DNA of 64,000 nt from Clostridia bacterium (GTDB lineage: Bacteria > Bacteroidota > Bacteroidia > Bacteroidales > 4484-276), in contig SABY01000004.1 in NCBI GenBank assembly GCA_009928785.1, positions 1 through 64,000 of the forward strand, read 5' to 3'. A program made the position numbers and the translations under genes. Shown piece after piece: positions 9,693 through 20,008 of the stretch. Within the stretch, counting starts at the first letter, position 1. Every line of letters begins with the position of its first letter. Below the pieces are notes generated by a model. It saw nothing but the letters and a program-made list of their open reading frames with translations. It made no database searches and was not told the DNA's origin.

Positions 9693-10670
9693 ATGAATTT
9701 TAGTAAGATCAAAAGTTTTTTCATGCTGGCCACCATGATGCTGGCATTTGCAGCAACGGCGCAAGACGTTAATCAGGCTGCCGACATTTTCAATCAGGGC
9801 AACCAGGCTGTAAAAGACAACAATTACCAAATGGCTATCGACAAATACCAGCAGGCTATGGATATGGCTGCCCAATTTGGGCCGGAAGGCGAACAAATCG
9901 TAGCCGGAGCCAAAACCCAGATTCCATCGCTTTATTACAAAATAGGTGTTGATGACTATAAAGATAAAAACATCGACAAGGCGATAGGCGAATTTGAAAA
10001 AGCGATCGAATATGCTAACGAATACAACGACCCCGAAACCGCTGCCAAAGCCACCGACATCATCCCCAAACTTTACTATTCGCAGGGCAACAGCTACTAT
10101 AGCGACGATAAATACACGGAAGCATTGGAAAGTTTTGGCAAATCAGCCGAGCTGGCACCCGATTATTCCCGCGCTTATTGGGGAATGGCCTTGGTGTACA
10201 ACAAAACTGATGATACCAAAAAAATGAAGGAATCTTTCGGCAAAGCATTGGAGTTGGCCGAGGCCGAAGGCGACACGGATATGGCGCAGAAAGTGCGCAC
10301 CAACGCCAGCAAGCTATTGCAGTCGGAAGGCGCCAAGAAACTCCAGGCGCAAGATTGGGACGGCGCACTGATGTGCCTTAACGCCACCACCGAATTTGAA
10401 CCCGACAATGCCGAAACTTATTATTACATCGCCCTGGCCAACAATGGCCTGAAAAAATATGACGAAGCCATAGCTGCTGCCGACAAAGGCCTGGAAGTAG
10501 CTGCCAGCGAAACCGCTGATTTCAAAGCTAAGTTTTATTACGAAAAAGGCAACGCGCTTAAAGCACAAGGCAACAACAATGCTGCCTGCGAAGCCTTCAA
10601 CAATGCCAAGTACGGCCAGTTTGCACAAAACGCGGAGTACGAACTTAAAACGGTTTTGAAATGTGATTGA
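9693..10670 (+). CDS. secreted/periplasmic tetratricopeptide repeat protein
   Basis: Signal peptide (KSFFMLATMMLAFAATAQD) followed by TPR motifs. Confidence 0.85.
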   Translation: MNFSKIKSFFMLATMMLAFAATAQDVNQAADIFNQGNQAVKDNNYQMAIDKYQQAMDMAAQFGPEGEQIVAGAKTQIPSLYYKIGVDDYKDKNIDKAIGEFEKAIEYANEYNDPETAAKATDIIPKLYYSQGNSYYSDDKYTEALESFGKSAELAPDYSRAYWGMALVYNKTDDTKKMKESFGKALELAEAEGDTDMAQKVRTNASKLLQSEGAKKLQAQDWDGALMCLNATTEFEPDNAETYYYIALANNGLKKYDEAIAAADKGLEVAASETADFKAKFYYEKGNALKAQGNNNAACEAFNNAKYGQFAQNAEYELKTVLKCD

Positions 10671-10741
10671 TGTACAAGCATATTCCTCGCTTTGCTTTGG
10701 GAAGCATATGCTAAAAAGTTAAGAGAAGGAAAGGTCACTTT

Positions 10742-10777
10742 AAAAAAGACAGGATGTTCCGGCATTCTGTCTTTTTT
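10742..10777 (+). terminator. Rho-independent terminator after the TPR gene
   Basis: AAAAAAGACAGGATG-ttccg-GCATTCTGTCTTTTTT hairpin with T-tract. Confidence 0.85.
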
Positions 10778-10930
10778 ATTTTTTGGATTACGGCCGGGTA
10801 AGGATATTCGGAAAATTCAAACAAACCTCTACCGCCATGGAATGACACTTCTAAAATATTTTCTGCCTCCAGGCGCCAATGAATGTTGCTGCGCACTGCA
10901 CGTTTACATTTTCGGTATCGGACGATTTTC

Positions 10931-10938
10931 TACATTTG
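10931..10938 (+). promoter_or_regulatory. candidate -7 element TACATTTG upstream of ABC exporter operon
   Basis: TAnnTTTG match 28 nt upstream of the ATG at 10967. Confidence 0.35.
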
Positions 10939-10966
10939 CCGCTTCTGATTTTTATTTTTTTAAAAG

Positions 10967-11893
10967 ATGATTGAGATAAAAGGATTAAAAAAATCTTTTG
11001 GCAAAACGGAAGCGATACGCGGTGTTGATCTTGCTATTTCTAAAGGCGAGTTTTTTGGATTGCTGGGCCCCAATGGCGCCGGCAAAACCACCACCATCAA
11101 CATCCTGAGTACTTTGCTAAAACCTGATGCCGGAACGATAACCATCGACGGGCATGACGTGCAGCGCGATGCAGCGAAGTGCAAGCAACTCATCGGTGTG
11201 GCACCCCAGGAATTGGCACTTTATAGCGAACTTACTGCCTACGAAAATCTCATGTTTTGGGGCCGGCTTTACGGCATTCCCCACGAAGAGGCAGCCACGC
11301 GAAGCCTGGAGATGCTGCAGCTCTTCGAGCTTGATAATCGGCGCAACAGCCTGCTAAAGACATTTTCGGGCGGGATGAAACGGCGCGTCAACATAGCCGC
11401 CGCCATGATTCACCGCCCGCAAATTTTGCTCATGGACGAACCCACCGTTGGCGTCGATCCACAAAGCCGCCACCAAATTTATCAGGTACTGGCGCAGTTT
11501 GCCTCCGAGGGCATCACCATTATTTACACCACACATTACATGGATGAGGTGGAAAAACTTTGTTCGCGCATCGGCATTATCGACCATGGTGAAATTATTG
11601 CCTGCGGCACACTGGCCGAGCTTCGCGCATTTTCGGGCGATAGCCAGCTTATTGTTGTTACTTTTGAAAATATCCTGCCGGATCAGCTTGAGATGTTGCG
11701 AAAAGAATTTAGCGAAAGCGTAATAATTGCCGACGATAAGCTAAGCTATAAAACCGGGAACGTTGCTGCTGATCTGCCACCTTTGATTTCCCGATCCGCT
11801 GATTTAGGCTTGGTAATTCGCCATGTAACCATCGAACACACAACCCTCGAAACCATCTTTTTGAGTTTAACTGGTCGTAAATTAAGAGAATAA
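10967..11893 (+). CDS. ABC transporter ATP-binding protein (ABC-2 exporter type)
   Basis: GLLGPNGAGKTTTI Walker A, LLKTFSGGMKRRVNIAAAMIHRPQILLMDEPTVGVDP signature and Walker B. Confidence 0.95.
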   Translation: MIEIKGLKKSFGKTEAIRGVDLAISKGEFFGLLGPNGAGKTTTINILSTLLKPDAGTITIDGHDVQRDAAKCKQLIGVAPQELALYSELTAYENLMFWGRLYGIPHEEAATRSLEMLQLFELDNRRNSLLKTFSGGMKRRVNIAAAMIHRPQILLMDEPTVGVDPQSRHQIYQVLAQFASEGITIIYTTHYMDEVEKLCSRIGIIDHGEIIACGTLAELRAFSGDSQLIVVTFENILPDQLEMLRKEFSESVIIADDKLSYKTGNVAADLPPLISRSADLGLVIRHVTIEHTTLETIFLSLTGRKLRE

Positions 11894-13143
11894 TGATAAA
11901 AATAGCGCTCAAAGACATCAGGATTTTCCTACGCGACATCAAGGGGTTGTTGCTCTCATTTTTGTTGCCCATCGTTTTAATTTCCCTGTTTGGTCTTGCC
12001 TTTGGCGGATTGGCGAGCAATTCGGCCAAAGACCGTCCGGCGAATATTTATGTAGCCGACCTCGACAGCAGCACTGCCAGTATCCAAATTATCCAAAAAC
12101 TCGACTCGCTCGATGAAATCGCGCTAACGCATATCGCTTTTGAAGCTGGTAAAGAAAACGTAATGAGCGGCAATAAGCTGGCAATGCTGGTATTTTATCA
12201 GGGCTTTGCCGACTCGCTCGAAAACGGCGGCGCCGAACCTGTTGAACTTTTTTATGACGACGCCCGCGAACTCGAAGCCAGCCTCATCCAGTACGCGCTA
12301 ATTTCTAATCTGATGGAAATTATGGGCAGCCAGAGCATCCGCAAAAAGATATTGAAGTCAGTTAATCAGCGCTTTCCCGACATCGACAGCATTACCCTGG
12401 CCGACATCACCCATGAAATAGATTTGCAGTTTAGCCCGGCTTCAAACGAGGAAGATACATTAGCGGTAGCAACTACCATTGGTCCGCAGATCGGCTCACT
12501 GAAGGTGTCGCCGCTGGCGCGCAAAAAATCCATCGACTGGGCGCTGATACAAAGTTTTGCAGGCACTGCCGTGATGATGCTGTTGTTTGGCGTGGCGGCC
12601 ATCGGCAGTTCATTGCTGGGTGAGCGCGAAGAAGGAACCCTCAAACGCTTGCTCTACGCACCCATGAATCCGCTACAAATCTTGTTTGGCAAAATGCTCT
12701 ACAGCATGTTACTGGCTACTGTTCAGCTTATCGTTATGCTCACATTTACCGTTTGGGTGCTGGGGCTTGAGATCAACGGCAATCTTTTTTACGCCTTTTT
12801 GCTCATCATCACCACTGCCTATGCCTGCGCCAGCTTCGGGGTATTTATCGCTTCGATTAGTGGCAGCCGAAAACAATCTGAAGGGCTGGCTACCATCGTC
12901 ATCCTCATCATGTCGGCCATTGGTGGCAGCATGATCCCGTTGTTTTTTATGCCGGCATTTATGCAAAAGATGGCGGTGGTGACAATCAACTACTGGTCGA
13001 TACAAGGATTTTTTGATGTGCTGGGTCGCAATGCCGGATTTATGGATATTGCGCTAAGCCTGGCCATGCTGGTGCTAATAGGCACCGCCATGACGGTGGT
13101 TTCGGCAATACTTTTCCGCAAGCATATTTACAAAGTAGCCTGA
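11893..13143 (+). CDS. ABC-2 type transporter permease
   Basis: LRDIKGLLLSFLLPIVLISLFG; EREEGTLKRLLYAPMNPLQILFGKML; overlaps the ATPase stop. Confidence 0.92.
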   Translation: MIKIALKDIRIFLRDIKGLLLSFLLPIVLISLFGLAFGGLASNSAKDRPANIYVADLDSSTASIQIIQKLDSLDEIALTHIAFEAGKENVMSGNKLAMLVFYQGFADSLENGGAEPVELFYDDARELEASLIQYALISNLMEIMGSQSIRKKILKSVNQRFPDIDSITLADITHEIDLQFSPASNEEDTLAVATTIGPQIGSLKVSPLARKKSIDWALIQSFAGTAVMMLLFGVAAIGSSLLGEREEGTLKRLLYAPMNPLQILFGKMLYSMLLATVQLIVMLTFTVWVLGLEINGNLFYAFLLIITTAYACASFGVFIASISGSRKQSEGLATIVILIMSAIGGSMIPLFFMPAFMQKMAVVTINYWSIQGFFDVLGRNAGFMDIALSLAMLVLIGTAMTVVSAILFRKHIYKVA

Positions 13144-13323
13144 TAAGCTATTGGTTTAAAAAGCCTTTTTGACAAAAACCAAATTCCAAACAACAAATAA
13201 CAAATACATTCCAAAAATCCAGAATCAGGTGCCTATGAAGGGCCTGATCATTAAAATTTCAATGTTGTGATTTATTTGGTTTTTGTTTTTTGTCTTATTG
13301 TGGTTTAATAAAATGTGCCCGTT

Positions 13324-14634
13324 TTATTCCGGGAAGGTAAGAATGGTGGTAACATTGACCAGCCGGTCGTAACGTCCGCCAATAGGACGGTAATAGACAA
13401 AAAAAGTATATTCGTTGTTGGTATCAAAAAAGTTGCCTTCGGTAAGTTCTGCTTCAGCTTGGGTAGCATTGTTGGGCAAAAAAAGATATTGGTAATTGTA
13501 AAATCCCTGTTTGAGCAGCAGCGATGCTTCGTAGCCTTTCCTGTCGTAATTGTATTGCAGTTCGGCTTCTGGTATGAATTGCCAATACGTCAATCCGCCC
13601 ATCAGATACAGTTTTCCGGTGGCCAGCGGATAGTCGTAAGGCAGGAAAAAATGAACCTGCGCGTAGTCGGCCATCGTATTATCAACCTCCATGTCGTCGG
13701 TCTTTATCAAAAAACGACCATTGATACTCTCCTGAACATATTCGAAAACATTTTTATTTTTCACCTCGTCATGGTGCAAATAAACCTGATACCCTTCCAT
13801 CGGATCGTAGTCGATTTCCTTTATCCTAAAGGAATTATAGCGCAGACTTTTCAGATCGAAATAGCGGAAAGCATTGCCACCATCAAACACATTCACACCA
13901 TCATAATCGTACAAAAGGTTGGTACCGGTGATAGAGCGTGGTTTCAGGTCGGTTATAGCATTGTCCCACCGGCCGTTTTGACGAAGCGTTACTTTGATTT
14001 CCTGCCGCGGATCGTTGAGTGTCAGCCCACTGGTTTCGATGTTAAAAACCACCTCCTGCCGCCAGTCGCGCTCAGATACATCGAGTGGCTTGCGCACGCG
14101 CGCGACAACATTTACCCGCGGCTCGCTTACAAAAAACCGATGTGTAAACATCACCTCTTCGGGATTGTCGGCCAGATACACTTTCAGCAGATAATTGCCC
14201 GAAAGGTTGTAGGCGATGTCTTCGTTGGGAATCATGCCTTCATAGTGCACAAAAGGTTGCATCGTATTTACGGAATAGGAAAAATTTTCGATGTAATCGT
14301 CCTGAAAAGGCTCCAGGTACTCGCTTGGCAGCAAATCAGATTCGTTCCAGTCGGCGTCGCAGTGGATCATGGTGTAGCCAAATTTTTTGTAATCGTTCGA
14401 AAGGTCATCAAAAGAGAACACAATATGCTCGGGCATACCCAGTTGCACCACCGGCTTCGCCATGGGCGCGCCGTCGGGATGCACCAGCACTGTGCGAATA
14501 TAATCTTTGTAGATGTAGTTGGAGTTTCGCACGAAATCTTTCTGGTAATACTCCGCAGGGTCGGTTTGGCTGCTTGCCGGAAGCACCATCATTATCGCAA
14601 CCATGCCCATCAAAAATGTAAATAGTTTTTTCAT
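13324..14634 (-). CDS. DUF5103 / type IX secretion system plug protein
   Basis: 436 aa with signal peptide; SQTDPAEYYQKDFVRNSNYIYKDYIRTVLVHPDGAPMAKPVVQLGMPEHIVFSFDDLSNDYKKFGYTMIHCDADW is characteristic of DUF5103. Confidence 0.85.
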   Translation of the reverse strand: MKKLFTFLMGMVAIMMVLPASSQTDPAEYYQKDFVRNSNYIYKDYIRTVLVHPDGAPMAKPVVQLGMPEHIVFSFDDLSNDYKKFGYTMIHCDADWNESDLLPSEYLEPFQDDYIENFSYSVNTMQPFVHYEGMIPNEDIAYNLSGNYLLKVYLADNPEEVMFTHRFFVSEPRVNVVARVRKPLDVSERDWRQEVVFNIETSGLTLNDPRQEIKVTLRQNGRWDNAITDLKPRSITGTNLLYDYDGVNVFDGGNAFRYFDLKSLRYNSFRIKEIDYDPMEGYQVYLHHDEVKNKNVFEYVQESINGRFLIKTDDMEVDNTMADYAQVHFFLPYDYPLATGKLYLMGGLTYWQFIPEAELQYNYDRKGYEASLLLKQGFYNYQYLFLPNNATQAEAELTEGNFFDTNNEYTFFVYYRPIGGRYDRLVNVTTILTFPE

Positions 14635-14956
14635 TCGATCGTAATTTTATTTATGTAGTTTAAATGCTTGGTTTTTTGTCTCACCCCCGCCGCTCTCTAA
14701 CTGGACTGGAACGCTCTCGCCTGGTTTTTACGTCTGTTTTTATTAACAATTTGCTCCGCTTTTTGCCTCACTTCCATGCAGTGTTGTGGCTGTAACTTAT
14801 GAGCAATGTGCTCCGCTTTTTGCCTCACCCCCGACCCCTCTCCAATTGGAGAGGGGAGCACTTCTGCCGGGCATCCTGGGAGATTACCAAACGAAGCACA
14901 TCGCTTTGGCATCAGCCATATTTGCCACGACAGTAAGCTCCCTTTCCTCCACCCTG

Positions 14957-15000
14957 CGGAGAATGCCTGTCCCGATTGTCGGGAGGTCGGGGATGGGGCT
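14957..15000. repeat. dispersed palindromic repeat (GAATGCCTGTCCCGATTGTCGGGAGG...GGGGATGGGG)
   Basis: Related copy at 22099-22141 (GAATGCCTGTCCCAATTATCGGGAGGCTGGGGATGGGG). Confidence 0.7.
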
Positions 15001-15121
15001 ATTGAAATGGCACATTAGTTTAAAACATATCATTTTCCAACCATAAAAATCCTGGCCAAAGATAAAGAAATATTTTACCGCTATGGATCAGCCGGCCAAC
15101 GATCACAGGCAATTTTTGTTT

Positions 15122-16144
15122 TTAGTAAAAGTGTGTTTCCACCCGCGGCTCCCACAGATTTTGGTATTCGGCATCAACAGCGCCTTTGCATACCTTTTGG
15201 AAAACGCACTGGCTGTGGTTTTCGATTGCATAAATCTGCGTAAGCGTGCATGGTGATTTTTCGCAATGGCGGTCGCGGCAAAGCAGTATTTGGTGGCAGC
15301 AGCTACGCCCCAGCGCCCAAAAGATGTCGTTCATGCGCGTGATGGATTGTTGGCTATGGATAGCAATGCGGCGCATGGCTTCGATACACAGGCCGCGGAT
15401 GGGTTCGTCGGTGGGCAAAGACTGCTGATGCAGAATCTGGTGGCGGAGTTTTACATCAGCAATTTCCACACAGCCGGTGCGCAACAGCACGCGCTGCATG
15501 TGGTAGTCCATAATCGGAATAAAGTTTTCACGGTCGGCAATTTTTATCAATCCTGCATCTTCGAGCAGTTTCACCAGGAAGGTAGTTTTTTTCTGCTGTG
15601 GATCAGCAAAAGCCTCACAGCGCGGCAACAGTTGGTACAATCCTGTTTCATCTTCGTTAATCAATTGGTTTGCACTAAAGTCGAAGAGTGTTTGGACGCT
15701 TCCGCTAAAATACAGATTCAGTATTTCAGCAGCCTGCTGCATCAGATGCGCGCGTTCGGGCAAGCGGTCGAGGGAACAATCGCTGCCTTCTGCAAAGGCG
15801 GCCGAAAGTAACGCAATGATCTTATCTAAAGATGCTGATGCAAGCCAGTGGGGCTGCAAAAGCGACGAATCGTCAGCAGCAAGTTGCAAAAAAATGTCTT
15901 CAATAAAATCCCACCCAAAAAGGTTTTTCCCTTTGTGATGCAGATGATAGGTCTGATGACAAATAGCCACGGCAAAAAAGTGCATCCGGAACCTTGTTTC
16001 GCGATTGCCGGCGCCTTGCAGGTAGGGCCGCTGGTAAAATGCTGCCGAAGGTTTCATCACCGACACGATGGCGGCTATTTTTTCGCATTGCGCAGGGTTA
16101 AGGGTTACTTCAGAGGAAGGCTGTGCTATAGAGGTGTGTTGCAT
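15122..16144 (-). CDS. conserved hypothetical protein with C-terminal cysteine cluster (possible Fe-S/HhH-like)
   Basis: 340 aa; central DPQQKKTTFLVKLLEDAGLIKIADRENFIPIMDYHMQRVLLRTGCVEI; C-terminal CCHQILLCRDRHCEKSPCTLTQIYAIENHSQCVFQKVC. Confidence 0.6.
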   Translation of the reverse strand: MQHTSIAQPSSEVTLNPAQCEKIAAIVSVMKPSAAFYQRPYLQGAGNRETRFRMHFFAVAICHQTYHLHHKGKNLFGWDFIEDIFLQLAADDSSLLQPHWLASASLDKIIALLSAAFAEGSDCSLDRLPERAHLMQQAAEILNLYFSGSVQTLFDFSANQLINEDETGLYQLLPRCEAFADPQQKKTTFLVKLLEDAGLIKIADRENFIPIMDYHMQRVLLRTGCVEIADVKLRHQILHQQSLPTDEPIRGLCIEAMRRIAIHSQQSITRMNDIFWALGRSCCHQILLCRDRHCEKSPCTLTQIYAIENHSQCVFQKVCKGAVDAEYQNLWEPRVETHFY

Positions 16145-16545
16145 GAGGGTTGACGCAGCGTGTATTTTGTTGGATGATAAAGCCAGGATTACAAAAAATG
16201 TTGGTTACAAAATCGGTGTAAAAATAATAAATGAGTCCAGTCTAAAAAGCCATAAGACCCCTAAATCCCCTTAAGGGGACTTTTCCAAATTTCTGATTTT
16301 TAGTCCTTTTTACCCCAGATCCGCCAACTGGCGGAAGAAGTACTAAAAATCAGAAGTTTTTGAGTTTTTATACTACACTCATAAATTGCACTATGGAGAT
16401 AGAATAGAAACATTTGATTTAATAAATACAAGATCGAACGAGCCAATGACGGCATTATTCACAATTTCACACAAGATGCCCCGAAAGACCAAAAACTGAT
16501 TTACTTTTGGTTTTTTAAAGTAATTATTTCAATGTCAATAAAAAA

Positions 16546-17904
16546 ATGAAAGTAGTACAGAAGATCGAACAGGCCGTTAATGCCGAAACCATTCCGCCGG
16601 GCAGCGTTATTTACACTGCCGGCAATGCCGCCACGCCACAGGTGTTGCTCCGGCAGCTTGCCGCCGACACCACCATCCGCGACATCGAGGTGCTGAGCGT
16701 ATTGCTGCTGGGCAACGTAGGGATGCTTTTCGATCCGGAAGTTACCAGCCGCATTACCCACCGCGTAATCTTTAACGGACCCCATTCGCGTGAAGCAATG
16801 AATACCGGTGGCGCCTCTTATCAGTTGATTCATCTTTCCGACATCGGCAACCAGATGCGCAACTTTGTAAAACCCGGCGTAGTTTTTCTTTCGGTGGCTG
16901 GCCCCGACAACGGTGGCAACTACAGCTACGGCACCACCGTGGAAGGTTGCAAAGGTGCCGTGGACGCAGCCCGCGCCCGCAAAGGTACCATCATCGTGGA
17001 GCGCAACGCCAAGATGCCCTTTGTACTTGGCACCACCCTGCACGAAAGCGAAATCGACTACCTCATCGACACGGATTACCACCTGCCCATAAGTCCGGTG
17101 CACGAACCCGACGAGCGCGCCCGCCGCATTGCACGCATCATCACCGAACTCTACGTCCAGGATGGTAGCACATTGCAGTACGGCATCGGCGAAGTGCCCG
17201 AAGCCGTTACCGATGCTATCATCGACAAGGGCATTAAAGACCTGGGAATTCATACCGAGCTTTTTGCCGACGCCATGCGCAAACTCGTCGTAAAAGGTAT
17301 CGTCACCAACAAATACCTCGACTTCAACTTTTCTACCGGCAGCATCTTTTTGGCTCGCGACAAATACGGCTACGACTGGATGAACTTCAACAGCTCGATA
17401 CAAAGCCGCCCATCCGATTTTACCAACTATGTGCCCACCATCGCACGCATGCCCAAAATGCTGGCCATCAACAGCGCCATTGGTGTGGATTTGCATAGCA
17501 ACGTCTGGGCCGACTCACTCAACGCCACACGCATATATAGCGGCATCGGCGGGCAAGCCGACTTTCTGCGCGGCTCGTATCTTTCCAAAGGCGGCGTGCC
17601 CATCATTGCCATGAAATCGACTACCTCAAAAGGAGAATCGAAAATAATGATGAAATGTCCCGAAGGTATTACCACCTCAGCCATTGCCGCCGACCCGGTG
17701 GTAATCGTAACGGAACAAGGCGCCTTCGACCCGCGCGGCCTCAACCTGGCCGAACACGCTGTTGGCATAGCACATCTGGCACAACCCGAATGCCGCGACA
17801 AACTACTCAAATATATCTACGAAAGCAAAGAGTACCACAAGCCGCAGCAAGCTCTCAACGGAAAGCCGCCCAAAGGCTTCACCACTTATGATATGGTGAA
17901 GTAA
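16546..17904 (+). CDS. acetyl-CoA hydrolase/transferase family protein (CoA-transferase)
   Basis: VVQKIEQAVNAETIPPGSVIYTAGNAATPQVLL; LQYGIGEVPEAVTDAI; GIGGQADFLRGSYLSKGGVPIIAMKSTT; VTEQGAFDPRGLNLAEHAVGIAHLAQPECRDKL. Confidence 0.92.
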   Translation: MKVVQKIEQAVNAETIPPGSVIYTAGNAATPQVLLRQLAADTTIRDIEVLSVLLLGNVGMLFDPEVTSRITHRVIFNGPHSREAMNTGGASYQLIHLSDIGNQMRNFVKPGVVFLSVAGPDNGGNYSYGTTVEGCKGAVDAARARKGTIIVERNAKMPFVLGTTLHESEIDYLIDTDYHLPISPVHEPDERARRIARIITELYVQDGSTLQYGIGEVPEAVTDAIIDKGIKDLGIHTELFADAMRKLVVKGIVTNKYLDFNFSTGSIFLARDKYGYDWMNFNSSIQSRPSDFTNYVPTIARMPKMLAINSAIGVDLHSNVWADSLNATRIYSGIGGQADFLRGSYLSKGGVPIIAMKSTTSKGESKIMMKCPEGITTSAIAADPVVIVTEQGAFDPRGLNLAEHAVGIAHLAQPECRDKLLKYIYESKEYHKPQQALNGKPPKGFTTYDMVK

Positions 17905-18199
17905 AGAACGACGCTTTAGTTATTGCACCTCCCACAGCTATTTCGTGTCTATTTCTATTCCATCAGCATCAACGGGCAAACCACAGATGCCCGGAAAATG
18001 GCGGTGATAAAATAGCGTACGCAAACGAACGGGAATCCATTCCACCAGAATAGACTCCCGTTTTGTAGCGATAGGCTTTATGCGCTAAGGCTCCGCTCTC
18101 CGCTCTTTCCACTAAGCACTCTAACCTTTTCGCTAAGCGCCCCGCATTTAAATCCTTTCTAAATTTTACCTCCAATGGCTTTCGCCAAAAAATTGCAAC

Positions 18200-18233
18200 T
18201 ACTTTTGTGGCACGAAATCTAAAAAGGTGCTAC
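18200..18233 (+). promoter_or_regulatory. candidate nikR promoter with NikR-like operator: TACTTTTG -7 box followed by GTGGCAC-N13-GTGCTAC
   Basis: TAnnTTTG at 18200-18207; imperfect dyad 18207-18213 / 18227-18233 directly upstream of the nikR ATG. Confidence 0.45.
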
Positions 18234-18235
18234 TT

Positions 18236-18634
18236 ATGACATTGAAAAGATTTGGCGTTTCGCTCGAAGAAAATCTGCTTGAAGACCTTGATCAACTTGT
18301 CGAAAACCGGAAGTTTCCCAACCGCTCCCAGGCCATCCGCTTTTTGATATCACAATCTAAAACCGAATCGTTGTGGCTCGACGACCAGGAGGTGGCCGGC
18401 GCCATCGTGCTGGTGTACGACCACCACAAAAAAGATTTACAGATGCATTCTACCGAAATCCAACACGATTACCACGAACTCATCCTCTCAGTGCAGCATG
18501 TACATCTCGATCACAGCAACTGCCTGGAAACAATAGCCGTAAAAGGAAAAGCCACACAACTGCAAGCGTTGGCCAACCAGCTAATTGCCCTCAAGGGAAT
18601 AAAACATGGTAAGCTGGTGATGAGCAGCACGTGA
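18236..18634 (+). CDS. nikR: nickel-responsive transcriptional regulator NikR
   Basis: RHH N-terminus (KRFGVSLEENLLEDLDQLVENRKFPNRSQAIRFLI) plus ACT-like metal domain with H-x(13)-H-x-H...C pattern (YDHHKKDLQ, SVQHVHLDHSNCLETIAVKG). Confidence 0.93.
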   Translation: MTLKRFGVSLEENLLEDLDQLVENRKFPNRSQAIRFLISQSKTESLWLDDQEVAGAIVLVYDHHKKDLQMHSTEIQHDYHELILSVQHVHLDHSNCLETIAVKGKATQLQALANQLIALKGIKHGKLVMSST

Positions 18635-18729
18635 AATGAAGCACTAAAAAAAACATATCCCACTAAATTTCAAAAAACAAAATTCAAAATAGAAAAAGAT
18701 GGCTCTGAAAACAAATTTTGTTGACAACC

Positions 18730-18800
18730 GATCACTAACCCCTGATGTCCGGGGTACATGACAAAAAACTCAGTGGGTTTTAGCCCAAATAATAAGTAGG
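18730..18800. repeat. dispersed ~75-bp double-hairpin repeat, copy 1 (partial/diverged)
   Basis: gatcactaacccctgatgtccggggtacatgacaaaaaactcagtgggttttagcccaaataa; compare copies at 21868 and 59950. Confidence 0.75.
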
Positions 18801-18907
18801 TGATGATAAATTCGTGGAAAGGTACTGATGTTAAATTGTTGCGGGCTAAAGCCCGCCGGTTTCTGACAGGGTCATCCGACCCAGCCCTAAAGGGCAGGGT
18901 TAATGGG

Positions 18908-20008
18908 ATGCTGCAGATAAGCTATAAGCGCATTTGCATTGCCACCCTCCTTATTTCCTTCACGCTATCGAGCTGTAGCAGCAGCCATCACAAAGCGTCT
19001 GAACCGGGAATCCTGTTTACGGATATGCTCGGCCGCGAAGTAATCGTACCGGCAAACCCACAAAAGATCGTAGCGCTCAACGCCGGCACGCTGCGTCTTA
19101 TCACCTGGCTCGATGCTACCGATGTGATCTGTGCCGTCGAAGGTAACGAAAGTCAGCGCGCGGTGCCTTATCTTTATGCGCATCCCGAACTGCGCGAAAA
19201 GCCTATCATTGGCTCCGGCAATCTCTACGACATGGAGTTGCTCACCGCCGCCGCTCCCGACCTCATCATCAGCACTTACCTTACCCATGCCGATGCCGAA
19301 GAGTTGCAAACGCGCACCCGGATTCCGGTGGTGGCCATCGACTATGGCAACTTTGATGATGATACGGCTACGGTTTTTAAAACCCTGCACCTGCTGGGGG
19401 CTTTGCTCCACAGCACGCAAAGAGCCGAAGAGGTAACTGCATTTATCCGGCACACACTAAAAGATTTGAACCAGCGCACTGTTAGCGTTTCCACCGAATT
19501 GCGTCCGCGCGTGTACGCCGGCGGCATCGCGTGGCACGGATCGCATGGCATCACTTCTACCGAGCCACGCTTTCCGGCTTTCCGGTTGGTGAATGTAAAA
19601 AATGTAGCGCAGGAGCTGCCACCCGTCTGGCGGGCAGGTGGCCAAACTGTTCAGAATGCTTTTATCGACAAAGAACAACTCATCCTTTGGAATCCCGAAT
19701 ACATCTTTGTGGATGCCAGCGCCGCCACATTAAAACTTAGCGACGAACCGTGGATTAAGATTCTTGATGCTGTTAAACAACAAAAGATTTATTCGCTCTG
19801 GCCTTACAACTGGTACACCACCAACTACTCCACCATTCTGGTCAACAGCTATTACATTGGCAAACTGCTTTATCCCGAACAATTTGCCGACGTAGATCCG
19901 AAACAGAAAGCGCGCGAAATTTATAAAACAATTCTGGGTGCCGATGTTGTGGATGAAATGCAAAATAAATTTGGTGTTTGCTGTCAGCAAATAAATATCG
20001 AAGGATGA
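18908..20008 (+). CDS. ABC transporter substrate-binding lipoprotein (BtuF/FecB fold; metal-chelate type)
   Basis: MLQISYKRICIATLLISFTLSSC lipobox; DMLGREVIVPANPQKIVALNAGTLRLITWLDATDVICAVE; start moved from the ORF-track start because upstream codons lie in repeat sequence. Confidence 0.88.
   Translation: MLQISYKRICIATLLISFTLSSCSSSHHKASEPGILFTDMLGREVIVPANPQKIVALNAGTLRLITWLDATDVICAVEGNESQRAVPYLYAHPELREKPIIGSGNLYDMELLTAAAPDLIISTYLTHADAEELQTRTRIPVVAIDYGNFDDDTATVFKTLHLLGALLHSTQRAEEVTAFIRHTLKDLNQRTVSVSTELRPRVYAGGIAWHGSHGITSTEPRFPAFRLVNVKNVAQELPPVWRAGGQTVQNAFIDKEQLILWNPEYIFVDASAATLKLSDEPWIKILDAVKQQKIYSLWPYNWYTTNYSTILVNSYYIGKLLYPEQFADVDPKQKAREIYKTILGADVVDEMQNKFGVCCQQINIEG

Noticed and set aside
13315-14625. 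436-aa plus-strand ORF antisense to the DUF5103 gene
   Set aside because: Exact shadow of the DUF5103 frame; composition (HIV-, QK-, H-rich) is typical of antisense translation and matches no family.
16501-17496. 331-aa minus-strand ORF inside the CoA-transferase gene
   Set aside because: Antisense shadow of a well supported CDS.
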